Of a stretch of 64,000 bases of DNA, positions 47,083-58,186 are shown piece by piece; within the stretch, counting starts at the first letter, position 1; every line of letters starts with the position of its first letter. The stretch is taken from positions 3,038,001-3,102,000 of the forward strand of contig NZ_CP049902.1 of the NCBI RefSeq assembly GCF_018448495.1. Reading direction: 5' to 3'. The position numbers and the translations under genes were made by a program. Source of the DNA: Psychrobacter sp. WY6. Lineage in GTDB: Bacteria; Pseudomonadota; Gammaproteobacteria; Pseudomonadales; Moraxellaceae. The notes beneath the pieces are model-generated. The model did no database searches and was not told where the DNA came from. It saw nothing but the letters and a program-made list of their open reading frames with translations.

Positions 47083-47784
47083 ATGCTGACTGTTCTACTT
47101 TTGGCGGGTGCCGAAAAGCTGATTAACCTTGCTATTGCTAGTGATGAGATTACCAAATCAGGATTGGCACCGCTTGCTGGCAAAGTGTTGCGACTCAATA
47201 TGGCAATGCCTGAAATTCGTTTGGATATTTTATTCACTCATGAGCGTTTACGTTTTGAGCCGGTGACAACCGAGAGTGTGTTTGAGCAAAGGGGCGCGAT
47301 GAACGAGCACCAACAAGCCAGTATGGAGCGCGCACGGATTGGTCATAGTCGTCCAGACTGTACCATTACTGTAGATAACCCAGCGCAACTGCTGAATCTG
47401 ATGCGTGCCGAAGGCAATTTACCTATCGCGGGTGATTATAAGGTGCTCATGCAGCTCAAACAACTGGTCGCAGGTTTCGACCCAGATGTCGCAGGACAGC
47501 TTGAGCCATTTATTGGTAAGCCGATGGCCAGTCAGTTACATCTACTTATATCACAGCTAAAAGGTAGCTGGCGTCATAGTGCTAAACGCGCTTTTGACGA
47601 TGTCAGCGACTGGGCTAATGAGGTGGCAGGTAATAGTGCTCCTGATCCTACCGAGGCAGCAGAAGTAAACGATCTTAAGCAGCAACTGTTAAAGCTGCGG
47701 GCTGATGTCGAACGTGAAGAGGCCAAACTTGCTGCTATCAAAGATGAACAGGCACGTTTTCTCAATAACTCATTTCATCAATAA
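47083..47784 (+). CDS. ubiJ: Ubiquinone biosynthesis accessory factor UbiJ
   Basis: An intact 233-residue protein with an N-terminal SCP2-like lipid-binding domain ('RPDCTITVDNPAQLLNLMRA', 'VLMQLKQLVAGFDPDVAGQL') and a C-terminal coiled coil ('LKQQLLKLRADVEREEAKLA'). UbiJ binds ubiquinone intermediates in the cytoplasmic Ubi complex with UbiK. It is identified by position between ubiE and ubiB and by this architecture; overall sequence conservation in the family is low. Confidence 0.85.
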   Translation: MLTVLLLAGAEKLINLAIASDEITKSGLAPLAGKVLRLNMAMPEIRLDILFTHERLRFEPVTTESVFEQRGAMNEHQQASMERARIGHSRPDCTITVDNPAQLLNLMRAEGNLPIAGDYKVLMQLKQLVAGFDPDVAGQLEPFIGKPMASQLHLLISQLKGSWRHSAKRAFDDVSDWANEVAGNSAPDPTEAAEVNDLKQQLLKLRADVEREEAKLAAIKDEQARFLNNSFHQ

Positions 47785-47921
47785 ATGTTGTCGTCGATGA
47801 TCGCTAAATCCTACTATCGACAGCACTTTTTAGAGATAAGTGCAATTTATGGACAAGCACAGTTTATAAATAAGTGCAGTGCCCACCCTATTTTCGACTT
47901 TTTTTAGAGTACCCATACCTC

Positions 47922-49582
47922 ATGCTATTATCTCATCGCGCCCGTTTACTTGAGCTTTGGCGTATCGCCGCAACTTATCGCATCGATACTCATCTTTCTA
48001 TCGAAGACGCGCCACAGCTGCAACCTTTGGCGCGTTTGATTCGCCTACATCCAGCGGCGTGGGGTAAAAAACACCAACCCAATGCGATTAAATATGCGCT
48101 TGAAGACATGGGCACACTGTTTTTAAAGCTCGGACAACTGCTGTCAACGCGTCGCGATTTAGTGCCGCCTGAGATTATCGAGCAATTGGTTCAGCTACAA
48201 GACAAAGTCAAACCTTTCAATTCTGATGTGGCCATTACCCAAATCCAAGACCCTAAACACGGTCTTGGTCAATCGATTGGCACACTGTTCGCACGCTTTG
48301 ATGTCAAACCTCTAGCGGCGGCTTCTATTGCCCAAGTACATACTGCTGCGCTGCATGATGGTCGTGAAGTGGTGGTAAAAGTGGTGCGTCCTGATATTCG
48401 TACCACCATCATTGCTGATTTTGAGCTACTACGTGAGCTGGCCAATTGGGCATCAGCGCGTATTGAAGCGGCACGTGCCATCCATATCGTCGATATTGTC
48501 GAAGACTATCGCCAAGTGATGTTAAACGAGTTGGATTTGACCTTAGAGGCAGACAATACCACTCAGATGCGCAACAACTTCTTGGGTTCCGCATTGATGT
48601 ATGTACCAGAAGTCTATGATTCTGCCAAAATGTGATGGTCATGGAGCGTATCCAAGGCGTTCCTATCTCGCAAGTTGCAGTGTTTGATAAGCTAGGTTAT
48701 GACCGAGCAGCACTAGCAGAAAAAGGCTTAACGATATTTTTTACCCAAGTATTCCGCGATAACTTTTTTCATGCTGATATGCATCCGGGCAATGTCTTTG
48801 TAGAGACACCACCGGTTAAAACCCTCTCCGCAGATATGGCAGCGATTGATTTGGGTCATGAGCCACGCTATATCGGGCTTGATTGTGCCATCATGGGTAC
48901 ATTATCGAAAGACGATCAGCTCATCGTCGCGCGGATGCTCTTGGCGGTGATGAATAATAACTTTACGGCGATGGTGGATATTGTTAGCCGAGCGGGCTGG
49001 ATACCACCAAGTACAGACAAGCATGCGCTCATGCGTGATATGAAACGCACTGTCGGTCCAATGCTACAAAAATCCATTAATGATATCGACTTTGCTGGTG
49101 TCTTGATGCAGATTTTAGATATCGCGCGCCGCCATCATATGAGTATTCCGCCACAGTTAATGCTGCTACTCAAAACTTTGGTACATGTCGAAGGATTGGG
49201 GCGCGACTTGTATCCTGACCTTGATATCTGGTCACTTGCCAAGCCGATTTTAAGCAGTTGGATTAAAGAGCAGCTCGATCCGATGCGTAATTTACAACAT
49301 TTACGCCAGCAGTTACCAGAGATTTTATTATCGACGACTGATATTCCAAAGCTACTGGATCAAGGCTTACAAAGCCTTGCCTCACAAGGATCACGCCAAG
49401 ACAGTCAACTGCGAGAAATACAACAAATTCGTGCGGATATGCTTAATGATCGCCGCCGAGATTGGCTAGCACTGTCAGGTTTTGCCATTTTCATCGCCAT
49501 TGCAACACAGGTTGTTGGCTGGCTCTCGCCTATCTTTTATATATTGGCTATTTTGGTTGTCGTTTGGCGTATTTTAGCCTAA
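47922..49582 (+). CDS. ubiB: UbiB, ABC1/ADCK-family protein for ubiquinone biosynthesis (single frameshift)
   Basis: About 553 residues after restoring one base near 48628. ATG 47922 starts 'LLSHRARLLELWRIAATYRI'. The kinase-like core has the KxGQ motif 'FLKLGQLLSTRRDLVPPEI', the Ala-rich loop 'AAASIAQVHTA', 'VVVKVVRPDI', and after the break 'MVMERIQGVPISQVAVFD' and 'DNFFHADMHPGNVF'. Two C-terminal membrane helices end the protein ('LALSGFAIFIAIATQVVGWL'). It is an atypical ATPase on the inner membrane required for ubiquinone synthesis. A 17-residue earlier start is possible but has no ribosome site. Confidence 0.92.
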
Positions 49583-49645
49583 CGCTCTGTTATTTTTAAA
49601 AAATAAGTATTGGTTAATAGCCATTACTATCTAATTTTTATTCAA

Positions 49646-49708
49646 TAAGCTCTCACTCACTTTCATTGCTTTTAGTGACATTTAAAGTGAGTGAGAGCTT
49701 AGTTTTTA
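49646..49708 (+). terminator. Long-stem terminator after ubiB
   Basis: TAAGCTCTCACTCACTTT and its exact complement (49646-49663, 49684-49701) form an 18-bp stem with a 20-nt loop, followed by GTTTTTA. Confidence 0.75.
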
Positions 49709-49764
49709 CATTGCCTCATTTCTCATTGTGTCGTTAAAAAAGACGCCCTGTATAGGAGTCACCC

Positions 49765-51179
49765 ATGTCTACCGCTAAAATATCAATTGCTAAAAAAGAC
49801 CACAGCGAGGCTATTGCTGCATTACAAACCCGTTTCGGTAAACAACTTACTACCAATATAACGGTACGTGAGCAGCATGGGCATACGATGACGTGGCTTG
49901 CCAATCAGCCACCAGATGCCGTCTTGACAGTACAAGATAAGCACGAGGTAGCAGCTGCGGTGGAGATTTGCAATCAGTATCAAATGCCAGTGATTGCATT
50001 TGGTATTGGCTCATCCTTAGAAGGTCAATTAAATGCTCCATATGGTGGATTATGCATCGATATGCATGCGATGGATGCAATATTGCAGGTACATAATGAA
50101 GATCTGACAGTGACCGTACAACCAGGCGTCACACGTGAGCAGCTCAATCACTACTTACGTGATACTGGACTATTTTTTCCAATAGATCCGGGTGCTAATG
50201 CCAGTATCGGCGGTATGGTCGCCACTCGTGCCTCAGGCACCAATGCGGTACGTTATGGCACGATGAAAGATGTGGTACTCGCGCTTGAGATAGTCACCGC
50301 TAGTGGAGAGATTGTCCGCACTGGTACCCGTGCCAAAAAATCTGCCGCGGGTTATGACTTGACGAGATTAATGATCGGCTCAGAAGGGACACTTGGTATT
50401 GTTACTGAGGTGACGCTTAAACTATTCGGCATCAGCGAGTGTATAGGTAGCGGTATTTGCCATTTCCCAACGATTGAAGATGCCTGTCAGGCAGTAATGC
50501 TGACCATTCAAATGTGCTTGCCGATTGCGCGCATTGAGCTACTTGATGCCATGCAAATTAAAGCGTGTAATCAATATGCCAATCTTGATCTGGATGAGAC
50601 GCCTACGCTATTTGTAGAGTTCCATGGCACAGATGCCAGCGTCTCTGAACAAGCTCAAATGTTTACGGATATTATCGAAGAATTCGGCGGTCGTGACTTC
50701 GCTTGGGATACCAATGAAGCCGAGCGCAAGCGTCTGTGGCAAGCACGGCATAACGCTTATCATGCCAGCTCTGCTCTACGTCCTGAAGCCAGCGCCTTAT
50801 CGACGGATGCTTGTGTGCCCATTTCACGCTTAGCAGAATGTGTCAGTGAGACAGCAAAAGACATCGAAGCGTCAGGTATGATTGGACCTATCGTCGGTCA
50901 CGTCGGCGATGGTAATTTTCATGTTTTGTTATTGGTCGATACCGATAACCCTGAAGAAGTTGCTACCGCTGACGGCATTATCAGCCGCTTAGCTACCCGC
51001 GCTATTGAAATGGATGGCACTTGTACAGGTGAGCATGGCATCGGGCAAGGCAAACAAAATATATGCAGCAAGAGCACGGTAACGCCTTAGTGCTGATGCA
51101 AGCGATTAAATCAGCTCTTGACCCTAATAATATCTTAAATCCGGGTAAAATATGGCCTGAACCTTTACCCGCTGTTTAA
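49765..51179 (+). CDS. FAD-binding D-lactate dehydrogenase/glycolate oxidase-type enzyme (single frameshift)
   Basis: About 471 residues after one missing base near 51058. ATG 49765 follows TAGGAG. The FAD domain (PCMH type) has 'VIAFGIGSSLEGQLNAPYGG' and 'IDPGANASIGGMVATRASGT'; the C-terminal domain has 'GHVGDGNFHVLLLVDTD' and 'CTGEHGIGQGKQ', and after the break 'LVLMQAIKSALDPNNILNPG'. The layout matches mitochondrial-type LDHD and GlcD. It oxidises a D-2-hydroxyacid, most likely D-lactate, and passes electrons to a cytochrome or quinone. The single-gene setting (no GlcE/F) favours D-lactate dehydrogenase. Confidence 0.88.
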
Positions 51180-51207
51180 CTGTCGAATGGTGCTTATAAG
51201 AGATCAA

Positions 51208-51267
51208 AGCCTAAAAAATGCCCCTACGTTTAACTAGAGTATTAAACGTAGGGGCATTTTTTAGGCT
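51208..51267. terminator. Bidirectional terminator between D-lactate dehydrogenase gene and ruvB
   Basis: A perfect 26-bp inverted repeat (51208-51233, 51242-51267) with an 8-nt loop. The core GCCCCTACGTTTAA stem is flanked by A- and T-runs on both sides, serving both converging genes. Confidence 0.92.
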
Positions 51268-51271
51268 AATT

Positions 51272-52267
51272 TCATAACATCTGGTCAATCGCCATCTGGG
51301 TCAGTACGCGTCCACGTGCGGTACGCAATACATAGCCTTGCTGAATAAGATATGGCTCAATCACATCCTCAAGCGTACCGCGATCTTCAGCCATTGCTGC
51401 TGCTACCGCTTCAACGCCAGCTGGACCGCCATCAAAGCGTTCGTGCAATATCTCAATATAACGTCTGTCCAAATGATCAAGACCACGTCTATCAACTGCC
51501 AGCATATCGAGCGCACTGCCAGCAATCGCGCCATTGATACTACCGTCGCCTCTCACTTCAGCATAATCACGTACACGGCGTAATAAACGATTGGCAATCC
51601 TTGGCGTACCACGCGCGCGACGAGCAATCTCCACCGCGCCATCTTCACTCATCGGTACACGCATCAAACGGGCGGCACGACTCACAATCGTGGTCAAATC
51701 AGCAATATTATAAAATTCGAGCCGCTGCACAATGCCGAAACGATCACGCAGTGGTGAGGTCAATAATCCTGCTCGCGTGGTTGCCGCGACTAAGGTAAAC
51801 GGCGGTAAATCCAGCTTGATAGAGCGTGCCGCAGGTCCTTCACCAATCATAATATCCAGCTGAAAATCTTCCATGGCGGGGTACAGTATCTCTTCAATAA
51901 CGGAACTCAATCGATGAATTTCATCGATAAATAGCACATCACCCTCTTCTAGATTGGTCAACATGGCTGCCAAATCACCGGGGCGCTCAAGCACAGGCCC
52001 TGAGGTTGAACGTAAATTACCACCCATTTCACGAGCAATAATATTGGCAAGCGTCGTTTTTCCAAGACCAGGCGGACCAAAAATCAAAGTATGATCTAAT
52101 GCCTCACCCCGACCACGCGCTGCGCCAATAAACACTTCCATCTGCTCACGTACCACTGGCTGACCAATGTATTCAGCCAATAATGCCGGTCGAATATTAG
52201 AATCAGGCGCATCGCCTGCCCCTTCGAATGGATTAATCAAACGATCTTGCATCATAGGTTTTATCAT
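51272..52267 (-). CDS. ruvB: Holliday junction branch migration ATPase RuvB
   Basis: An intact 331-residue AAA+ protein. '[20 protein letters not shown]' holds Walker A (64-71), '[20 protein letters not shown]' Walker B, '[19 protein letters not shown]' sensor 1 and the arginine finger, and '[20 protein letters not shown]' sensor 2. The C-terminal winged helix ends '[19 protein letters not shown]'. RuvB drives branch migration with RuvA. Four to five residues may precede the true start (ATG 52255 or 52252). ruvA lies upstream on the same strand, 190 bases away and separated by a hairpin. Confidence 0.96.
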   Translation of the reverse strand: MIKPMMQDRLINPFEGAGDAPDSNIRPALLAEYIGQPVVREQMEVFIGAARGRGEALDHTLIFGPPGLGKTTLANIIAREMGGNLRSTSGPVLERPGDLAAMLTNLEEGDVLFIDEIHRLSSVIEEILYPAMEDFQLDIMIGEGPAARSIKLDLPPFTLVAATTRAGLLTSPLRDRFGIVQRLEFYNIADLTTIVSRAARLMRVPMSEDGAVEIARRARGTPRIANRLLRRVRDYAEVRGDGSINGAIAGSALDMLAVDRRGLDHLDRRYIEILHERFDGGPAGVEAVAAAMAEDRGTLEDVIEPYLIQQGYVLRTARGRVLTQMAIDQML

Positions 52268-52383
52268 TATATTAAATCATTATTTTTAAAGAATAGGTAG
52301 TAAATAGCATAACCAAACGCTACGTATAAGTCATGCAAAACATCATAAAGCAGCTACCAAATAAAGCACAGCCTAAAACGAAA

Positions 52384-52408
52384 ATAAGCGACAATGAATG
52401 TCGCTTAT
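52384..52408 (-). terminator. Hairpin downstream of ruvA
   Basis: ATAAGCGACA and TGTCGCTTAT form a 10-bp stem with a 5-nt loop; on the minus strand it is followed by TTTTCGTTTT. It may reduce read-through from ruvA into ruvB. Confidence 0.7.
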
Positions 52409-52455
52409 CTATTTAAGAGTTATTGATACTTATTGATGGTAGTGAGCTGAATGAA

Positions 52456-53074
52456 TCAAAATCCTGACAACTGTTGCAATGTGGCTTTTAGTAAACCTTG
52501 CGTATCGGCAAAGGTATTACCATTACTCTTAGCGGCTTTAATCGCTTGCTGTGCCTCTCTTTCTTTATAGCCCAAGCTAATCAACGCGCCTTCTACCTCA
52601 GCGATGATGCTGCCCTCGTGAGACACCTCAGCAGGTTGCATGGCAAACTCTAAATGACTGCTATCGACTTCGATATTTTTCAGCTTATCTTTTAGCTCAA
52701 TCAATAAGCGCTGTGCTGTCTTTTTACCAATACCAGGGATACGGGTCAATGCTGTCTCTGACTCTTGCTCGACATGCATTTTGAGCTCAGCTGCTGACAT
52801 CGCAGATAGCATAGCCAATGCCATTTTTGCCCCAACGCCATTGATTTTAATCAGCTGACGAAAGACATCACGCTCTTTACGATCAATAAAGCCAAACAAC
52901 AGCTGCATCTTCACGAACATGAAAATGCGTCCAAATACTCGCTTGCTCATTGAGACGCAACTGGCAAAATGACGGTAGCGGCAGCTCTATATCGTAGCCG
53001 ACACCAGAGGTAGTCATGACACATGCAGTCGGTGCCATCAAATACTGCACTTGACCACTAATCAATCCAATCAT
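52456..53074 (-). CDS. ruvA: Holliday junction DNA-binding protein RuvA (frameshifted)
   Basis: About 206 residues. The first frame (ATG 53074) gives the OB-fold domain, 'MIGLISGQVQYLMAPTACVM' and 'GVGYDIELPLPSF', to 'IWTHFHVREDAA'. After a break near 52895 it continues 'QLLFGFIDRKERDVFRQLIK' with the helix-hairpin-helix motifs 'INGVGAKMALAMLS' and 'IPGIGKKTAQRLLIELKDKL', and the RuvB-binding C-terminal domain 'EGALISLGYKEREAQQAIKA'. An intact ruvA is expected in a living strain with ruvB, so the break is probably a sequence error. Confidence 0.93.
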
Positions 53075-53168
53075 AATCCACTACCTTTATTAGAGCTGAT
53101 ATAAAAAATGAACTGAGCTGCTATTTAATGATAAATGCTATTAAATAAGCATATCTTGTTGGCAACGC

Positions 53169-54206
53169 TTATTTATAAAAATTGACCATACCTTCAAGGC
53201 TAATTGGGCGAATTTTATGTGCCTGACCCGCAGAACCAAAGGCTTCGAAACGATTGGTACAGATATCTGACATTGCAACCATAGAGGCTTTGAAGTATTT
53301 ACGCGGATCAAATTCACTCGGGTTTTCTGCAAGGAATTTACGAATAGCGCCCGTTGATGCCAAACGTAAATCGGTATCGATATTTACTTTACGCACACCA
53401 TGCTTAATCGCTTCAACGATTTGCTCAACCGGTACACCATAAGTCTCACCAATGTTGCCACCATTTTCATTGATAACTTTTAGCCACTCTTGCGGCACTG
53501 ATGACGAGCCATGCATGACCAAATGAGTGTTAGGAATACGGGCATGAATCTCTTTTACACGCTCAATCGATAAGATGTCGCCTGTCGGTGGACGGGTGAA
53601 TTTATAAGCACCATGACTGGTACCGATAGCAATGGCTAACGCATCGACGTTGGTGTCTTTAACGAACTGTTCTGCTTCATCAGCACTGGTTAATAGCTGC
53701 TCGTGATCCAATACGCCTTCTGCGCCAGAGCCGTCTTCTTCACCAGCCATACCGGTCTCAAGGCTACCTAAGCAACCAATTTCACCTTCTACAGAGACGC
53801 CGCACGCGTGTGCCATCTTGACAACTTCGCGAGTCACGCTGGCATTGTAATCATAATCCATTGGCGTTTTACCATCTTCACCGAGCGAGCCGTCCATCAT
53901 CACTGATGAAAAGCCAAGCTGAATTGAGCGTTGGCAAATCGCTGGTGACATACCGTGATCTTGATGCATAACGACTGGAATATGTGGCCACTCTTCGATA
54001 GCAGCAATAATCAGATGACGCAAAAATGCAGAGCCTGCATAACTGCGTGCACCGGCACTAGCCTGTACGATAACAGGAGAATCACAGGCGTCGGCTGCCA
54101 TCATGATTGCACGCATCTGCTCTAAATTATTAACATTGTAAGCAGGGACACCGTAGTTATTTTCGGCGGCATGATCTAGAAGTTGACGTAACGATATTAA
54201 AGCCAT
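53169..54206 (-). CDS. fba: Fructose-bisphosphate aldolase, class II
   Basis: An intact 345-residue metal-dependent aldolase. '[20 protein letters not shown]' carries the catalytic Asp83 and a zinc-binding His84; '[15 protein letters not shown]' and 'TSHGAYKF' are further active-site stretches, 'HGSSSVP' provides the next His ligand, and '[13 protein letters not shown]' the phosphate loop. It splits fructose-1,6-bisphosphate in glycolysis and makes it in gluconeogenesis. pgk, also glycolytic, lies 1.2 kb upstream on the same strand, separated by an Ala-rich lipoprotein gene. Confidence 0.96.
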   Translation of the reverse strand: MALISLRQLLDHAAENNYGVPAYNVNNLEQMRAIMMAADACDSPVIVQASAGARSYAGSAFLRHLIIAAIEEWPHIPVVMHQDHGMSPAICQRSIQLGFSSVMMDGSLGEDGKTPMDYDYNASVTREVVKMAHACGVSVEGEIGCLGSLETGMAGEEDGSGAEGVLDHEQLLTSADEAEQFVKDTNVDALAIAIGTSHGAYKFTRPPTGDILSIERVKEIHARIPNTHLVMHGSSSVPQEWLKVINENGGNIGETYGVPVEQIVEAIKHGVRKVNIDTDLRLASTGAIRKFLAENPSEFDPRKYFKASMVAMSDICTNRFEAFGSAGQAHKIRPISLEGMVNFYK

Positions 54207-54523
54207 AAGACGCTCTCTGATTAAATTTTGAATATGATATTAAGAAATATTCTTAAAAATACGATGTTGCAACAATTGCCCTAAAACCCTAGCCTGATAA
54301 TAGTCAGACCAGCAAAAAACCAGTGTTTTTTGATCGTAATTATTACGCCGTGATTATAGCAAAAATTGCCAGTGCTTCGTAGCGGTTAACCGACTATTTC
54401 TTTCTTTGCTTGATTCACAAAACAGAATGATAGCGAGTTTCATAAAACAATTTGATAAGTTCCATATGATATGCAGCTAATTGAAAAAACGGATAAACCT
54501 TGTGCACCATATTTTTGACTGAC
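54207..54523 (-). other. Intergenic region upstream of the aldolase gene
   Basis: About 315 bases without a gene; AT-rich, presumably carrying the aldolase promoter. No further element is evident before the repeat at 54524. Confidence 0.4.
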
Positions 54524-54586
54524 TAAGGCCTGCCCTCAATTAAATCAATGGATATTTAAATGCGCTAAAAATGAGGACACACCCTA
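54524..54586. repeat. Short copy of a dispersed GTGTCCTCA-ended repeat
   Basis: A 63-bp copy with inverted ends TAAGGCCTGCCCTCA and TGAGGACACACCCTA. Its internal ATCAATGGA stretch matches the copy at 58027. One of four family members in the last 10 kb. Confidence 0.65.
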
Positions 54587-54611
54587 ACCTCTAGATTATG
54601 ATTTTAAATAC

Positions 54612-54642
54612 AAAAAAGCCTTGGTTATCACCAAAGCTTTTT
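54612..54642 (-). terminator. Terminator of the Ala-rich lipoprotein gene
   Basis: AAAAAAGCCTTGGT and ACCAAAGCTTTTT form a hairpin with one bulged base and T-run on the minus strand, ~120 nt past the lipoprotein stop. Confidence 0.65.
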
Positions 54643-54759
54643 AAATATTTGAGGGCTTATACAGCAATCAATATCTGCAACCAACAGCTTAATAAGCTAT
54701 TCATCAATCGATAAATTAGTAGCTCAATGGCTTAGGTTCAGTTGCTTATGTATTGATGA

Positions 54760-55146
54760 TTAATACTGTTGTTCTGCTTCTACTGCGTTTTCACTGGCTT
54801 TATTCTCAACAGCAGATGCGCCATCGGCAACCACTTCAGCAGTTTTGGCAACGGCTTCATTTGCGCCTACCACAACTGCTTCACCAGTGTTTTTTAGTGC
54901 ATCTGTAGCAGCAACACCGGCAGTTTCAGCGCCTTCGGCAACTTCAGTACCAGCATCTTTTGCAGCAACTTCAGCTTCAGCAGCAGCGGCTTCTGTTTCA
55001 GCAGCGGCAGTATCAGCGTTAGCAGCAACATCATCACCAGCAGACTCAACAGCAGCTTCGGCGTTCTCTTCTGTTTGTTGGCTACATGCAGTGATTGCAA
55101 AAGTACCAGCAAGTACGCTAGCAAGTAATAAATGGCGTTTTAACAT
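54760..55146 (-). CDS. Ala/Glu-rich helical lipoprotein
   Basis: A 128-residue lipoprotein from ATG 55146 (GAGGGA upstream). The signal ends 'AGTFAITACSQQ'. The mature part is almost wholly Ala, Glu, Asp, Val and Thr ('AAVESAGDDVAANADTAAAE', 'AKTAEVVADGASAVENKASE'), predicted as one long helix or coiled coil. It resembles small abundant outer-membrane or stress lipoproteins (Lpp/OprI-like or LEA-like), but no specific family is claimed. It has its own terminator. Confidence 0.8.
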   Translation of the reverse strand: MLKRHLLLASVLAGTFAITACSQQTEENAEAAVESAGDDVAANADTAAAETEAAAAEAEVAAKDAGTEVAEGAETAGVAATDALKNTGEAVVVGANEAVAKTAEVVADGASAVENKASENAVEAEQQY

Positions 55147-55405
55147 AATAAATCCCTCATAAATAAAGCATGTCAAATACATGATTTGCGCTATTTTATA
55201 GAGTGCAAATTAGACATGCAATCATAATTTTCAGTATAGAAACAAATAATTACTACTTAATAATAATGAGTGGCCACTGACTCTTATTTCTCTTAAAACA
55301 ATAACATAAGAATAGTAGCCAAAATATTATTGATACAGCGTACATGAGATGATGAGGCTAAATTGTACGGCTAATGTTACTCATCTGCTAAATATCGTTA
55401 AAGCG

Positions 55406-56620
55406 TTACGCATCAACCTGTAGAGCAGCAACCGCAGGCAATACCTTGCCTTCTACAAACTCTAAAAATGCGCCACCACCTGTTGACATGTAGCTAACGC
55501 CATCTGCCACTTGATATTTATCAATTGCAGCAAGCGTATCACCACCACCAGCGATCGAAAATCCTTCGCTGTTTTTAACGGCATTTGCTATGATTTGTGT
55601 GCCCTGACCAAAAGCATCGACTTCAAAAACACCAACTGGACCATTCCATAAAATGGTTTTTGCGTTGATAATAGCATCCGCTAATTGCTTAGCACTTTCT
55701 GGAGCGATGTCCAATATCATGTCATTTTCGCCAATCGCATCGACAGATTTGATGGTCGCAGTGGCTTGTTGTAATGAGCCTGTGAAGTCAGCAAAATCAA
55801 TCTCATTTTTATCAGCAACGACAACATATTCAGGTAATAAAATCTCAGTCTTAGTCATAATGTCACGAGCTGTCTCAACCAAGTCCGCTTCATAAAGTGA
55901 TGCACCAACGCTATGACCTTGCGCGGCTAGGAATGTATTTGCAATACCGCCACCAACGATAATCTGCGAGCATAATTCAGACAAACTGTGCAGCACTTCT
56001 AGCTTTGTCGATACTTTTGAACCACCAACGATTGCCAACATTGGCTGTGCTGGGGTCTCAAGTGCCAAGCTTAACGCATCAAGCTCAGCCGCCAATAAAG
56101 GTCCTGCACAAGCTGTTTTTCCTGCTCGATGCATAGCTTGGGTAACGCCTTCTGTTGAGGCCTGTGCGCGATGTGCGGTGCCAAATGCATCCATCACGAA
56201 TACATCGCATAAATCAGCGTATTTCTGTGCTAAATCCGCATCGTTTTTCTTTTCGCCCTGATTAAAGCGCACGTTTTCTAATAGCACGACCTCGCCTGCT
56301 TTAATTGCCACGCCTTCAGTAAGGTAGTCATTGTTTAAGCTAACGGGCTTTGATAACTCCGTGGCTAATTTATCGCTTAAATACTCAGCAACTGGTGCTA
56401 GCGAATATATCGACTCAGGACTGCCTTCAGTTGGACGACCTAAGTGTGAGCAAACAATAACGGCCGCGCCTTTTTCTAACGCCATCTTAATCGTAGGCAA
56501 ACTGGCTTGCAGGCGTGCATCACTGGCGACTTTACCGTTTTTAATAGGCACATTGAGATCTTCACGAATCAACACCACTTTATCCGTTAAGCTCAGCTCA
56601 CTCATACGCAAAAAATTCAT
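55406..56620 (-). CDS. pgk: Phosphoglycerate kinase
   Basis: An intact 404-residue enzyme. AGGAGCAGGTA precedes ATG 56620. The N-terminal half has '[20 protein letters not shown]' and '[17 protein letters not shown]'; the hinge has '[17 protein letters not shown]'; '[20 protein letters not shown]' and '[19 protein letters not shown]' plus '[13 protein letters not shown]' form the nucleotide site. It transfers phosphate between 1,3-bisphosphoglycerate and ADP in the cytoplasm. No defect is seen. Confidence 0.97.
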   Translation of the reverse strand: MNFLRMSELSLTDKVVLIREDLNVPIKNGKVASDARLQASLPTIKMALEKGAAVIVCSHLGRPTEGSPESIYSLAPVAEYLSDKLATELSKPVSLNNDYLTEGVAIKAGEVVLLENVRFNQGEKKNDADLAQKYADLCDVFVMDAFGTAHRAQASTEGVTQAMHRAGKTACAGPLLAAELDALSLALETPAQPMLAIVGGSKVSTKLEVLHSLSELCSQIIVGGGIANTFLAAQGHSVGASLYEADLVETARDIMTKTEILLPEYVVVADKNEIDFADFTGSLQQATATIKSVDAIGENDMILDIAPESAKQLADAIINAKTILWNGPVGVFEVDAFGQGTQIIANAVKNSEGFSIAGGGDTLAAIDKYQVADGVSYMSTGGGAFLEFVEGKVLPAVAALQVDA

Positions 56621-56806
56621 TACCTGCTCCTATGCATCATCTCTTGTTAATCTATCGGTTGGCTTTTTACTCATTACTGAAAATATTTATCAAATCGGCT
56701 GCTCTTGTCCATGGCTGTATAAAAGCAACCAAGCAAGAATTTGAGGCGGTGTATTCTAGCAGTTTTCTAGCAAGTGCTCATAAAGAACGCACTATTAAAT
56801 TTTACT

Positions 56807-56870
56807 CGGGCGTGTCCTCATTTTGAAAATGGGGATAAAAATAAGACAAATGGCTAAATTTTAATAAAAA
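56807..56870 (+). repeat. Solo end of the dispersed GTGTCCTCA repeat family
   Basis: CGGGCGTGTCCTCATTTTGA with the following AAAATGGGGATAAAAAT and GGCTAAATTTTA matches the ends of the 58027 and 60342 copies. No opposite end is visible here. Confidence 0.55.
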
Positions 56871-56972
56871 TCAGTAACATTTCGTGGTGGCACTTAGTAA
56901 GGCTGTTTAAGATGCTATTAGTACTGATAATAAATAATACCTACAATAAAAATAACCCATTAGGAGAACCCA

Positions 56973-57302
56973 ATGAGTATCGACCTTCAAGCTGCCAAAC
57001 AAGACCTACTGACACTTAAAGAAGAATATGAGACTCGTATCGATAAAATCGAAGATCATATCCAAAACCCGCAAGACGACCTCAATGAGCATTGGGAAGA
57101 CCAAGCCATCTCTTATCGTCAAAACGACATGCGTACAAATTTGATGGTTGAAGCCCGTCAAAGTTTGATCTATGTCGAAAATGCACTAAGCCGTATTGAA
57201 AACGGGACTTATGGTAAATGTGAAGTCTGCGGTGAGCAAATTGAAGAACAGCGCTTACAAGCACTGCCTTACGCTACCCTATGTATGGAACATGCTGAAT
57301 AA
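56973..57302 (+). CDS. DksA/TraR-family zinc-finger protein
   Basis: An intact 109-residue protein; TAGGAGAAC precedes ATG 56973. An N-terminal coiled coil ('QDLLTLKEEYETRIDKIEDH') leads to the C4-type finger 'YGKCEVCGEQIEEQRLQALP' and 'ATLCMEHA'; a fourth Cys is replaced by the His-rich end. It is of the short DksA-like group (YbiI/TraR type), which bind in the RNA polymerase secondary channel. It differs from the house-keeping DksA (~150 residues), so it is likely a paralogue. Confidence 0.88.
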   Translation: MSIDLQAAKQDLLTLKEEYETRIDKIEDHIQNPQDDLNEHWEDQAISYRQNDMRTNLMVEARQSLIYVENALSRIENGTYGKCEVCGEQIEEQRLQALPYATLCMEHAE

Positions 57303-57350
57303 CGACCCATTTTACTCTACGACAGCCATTCCAAATCAAAGTTCTAGTGA

Positions 57351-58016
57351 TCAAGTAGGCATTTTCCATTGAGAGAATGCCTGCTGCCATTGTTGACAGC
57401 GCGCAGCGATTTGATCCACAGGCAAATCCATAATATCCCCAACGACCGCCACGTAAGTAATCGGCAAACCTGCCAGCTCGGTGACATTTTCTGCCGTCAA
57501 GCCACCGATGACACATATCGCTATATTTTGCTGACAGCCATCTATGAGCTGCTGGCGCGAGATAATATTGGCGTTAGGTTTGTATTTGAGGTAAAATCGC
57601 ACCCATAGCGGCATAGCTTACGCCCTCATTTTTGCTTCTTCAACCAATTCCACATTGCCATGACAAGTGCGTCCGATCACTTGGTTTGGTTGGAGTTCGT
57701 GCTTAGCATCAGTGACTTCGCCATCTTGTTGACCCAAATGCACACCAACGCCGAGCTTGGCAGCCAATTTAATATTGTCATTGATGACGACTGGTACGTT
57801 GTACGCTTTCGCCAACTCAACTATTTGTCTAGCCTCTTCGTATAGACGAGACTCACCATCAGGTAGCGCCAGTATCTGCTTGCGACGAATTTGTAATAGC
57901 GCGATGAATCCTGTTGCTAGTGCTGCTTCTAATTTGCGATACAGCAGCGCAAACTCATCGTCATTGGTCAGTAAATATAATTTTGGCGCTGATATAACAG
58001 TCGGTGTTTGGGTCAT
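57351..58016 (-). CDS. thiE: Thiamine-phosphate synthase ThiE (frameshifted)
   Basis: About 220 residues. The N-terminal frame (ATG 58016) has 'APKLYLLTNDDEFALLYRKL', 'ALLQIRRKQILALPDGESRL', 'VPVVINDNIKLAAKLGVGVH' and 'LGQQDGEVTDA', the usual ThiE TIM-barrel features. Two breaks between 57560 and 57620 lead through 'VSYAAMGAILP' to 'PNANIISRQQLIDGCQ' and 'AICVIGGLTAENVTELAGL'. It joins the hydroxymethylpyrimidine and thiazole moieties of thiamine. Other thi genes are not in the window. Confidence 0.88.
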
Positions 58017-58026
58017 ATTATTTTCC

Positions 58027-58119
58027 TAGAGTGTGTCCTCATTTTAAAAATGGAGATAAAAATGAGATAATTTTTTAGCCCATGTAGAAGTCCATTGATT
58101 AAATTAAAGACACACCTTA
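58027..58119. repeat. Copy of the dispersed GTGTCCTCA repeat family
   Basis: A ~92-bp copy in the thiE upstream region, from TAGAGTGTGTCCTCA to the partial inverse GACACACCTTA. Its internal CATGTAGAAGTCCAT, read backwards, matches ATGGACATCTACATGG of the 60342 copy. Confidence 0.65.
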
Positions 58120-58132
58120 AATTCAACACAAT

Positions 58133-58165
58133 AAAAAGGCTGTTATATCGAATAACAGCCTTTTT
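58133..58165 (-). terminator. Terminator of the penicillin-binding endopeptidase gene
   Basis: AAAAAGGCTGTTAT and ATAACAGCCTTTTT form a 14-bp perfect stem with a 5-nt loop and T-runs on both sides. It lies 22 nt after the stop at 58187. Confidence 0.9.
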
Positions 58166-58186
58166 ATAAATGCTAAAACAGTAAAG

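Noticed and set aside
54845-55162. Long plus-strand frame opposite the Ala-rich lipoprotein
   Set aside because: It is the mirror of the repetitive Ala codons; the minus-strand frame has a lipobox, ribosome site and terminator.
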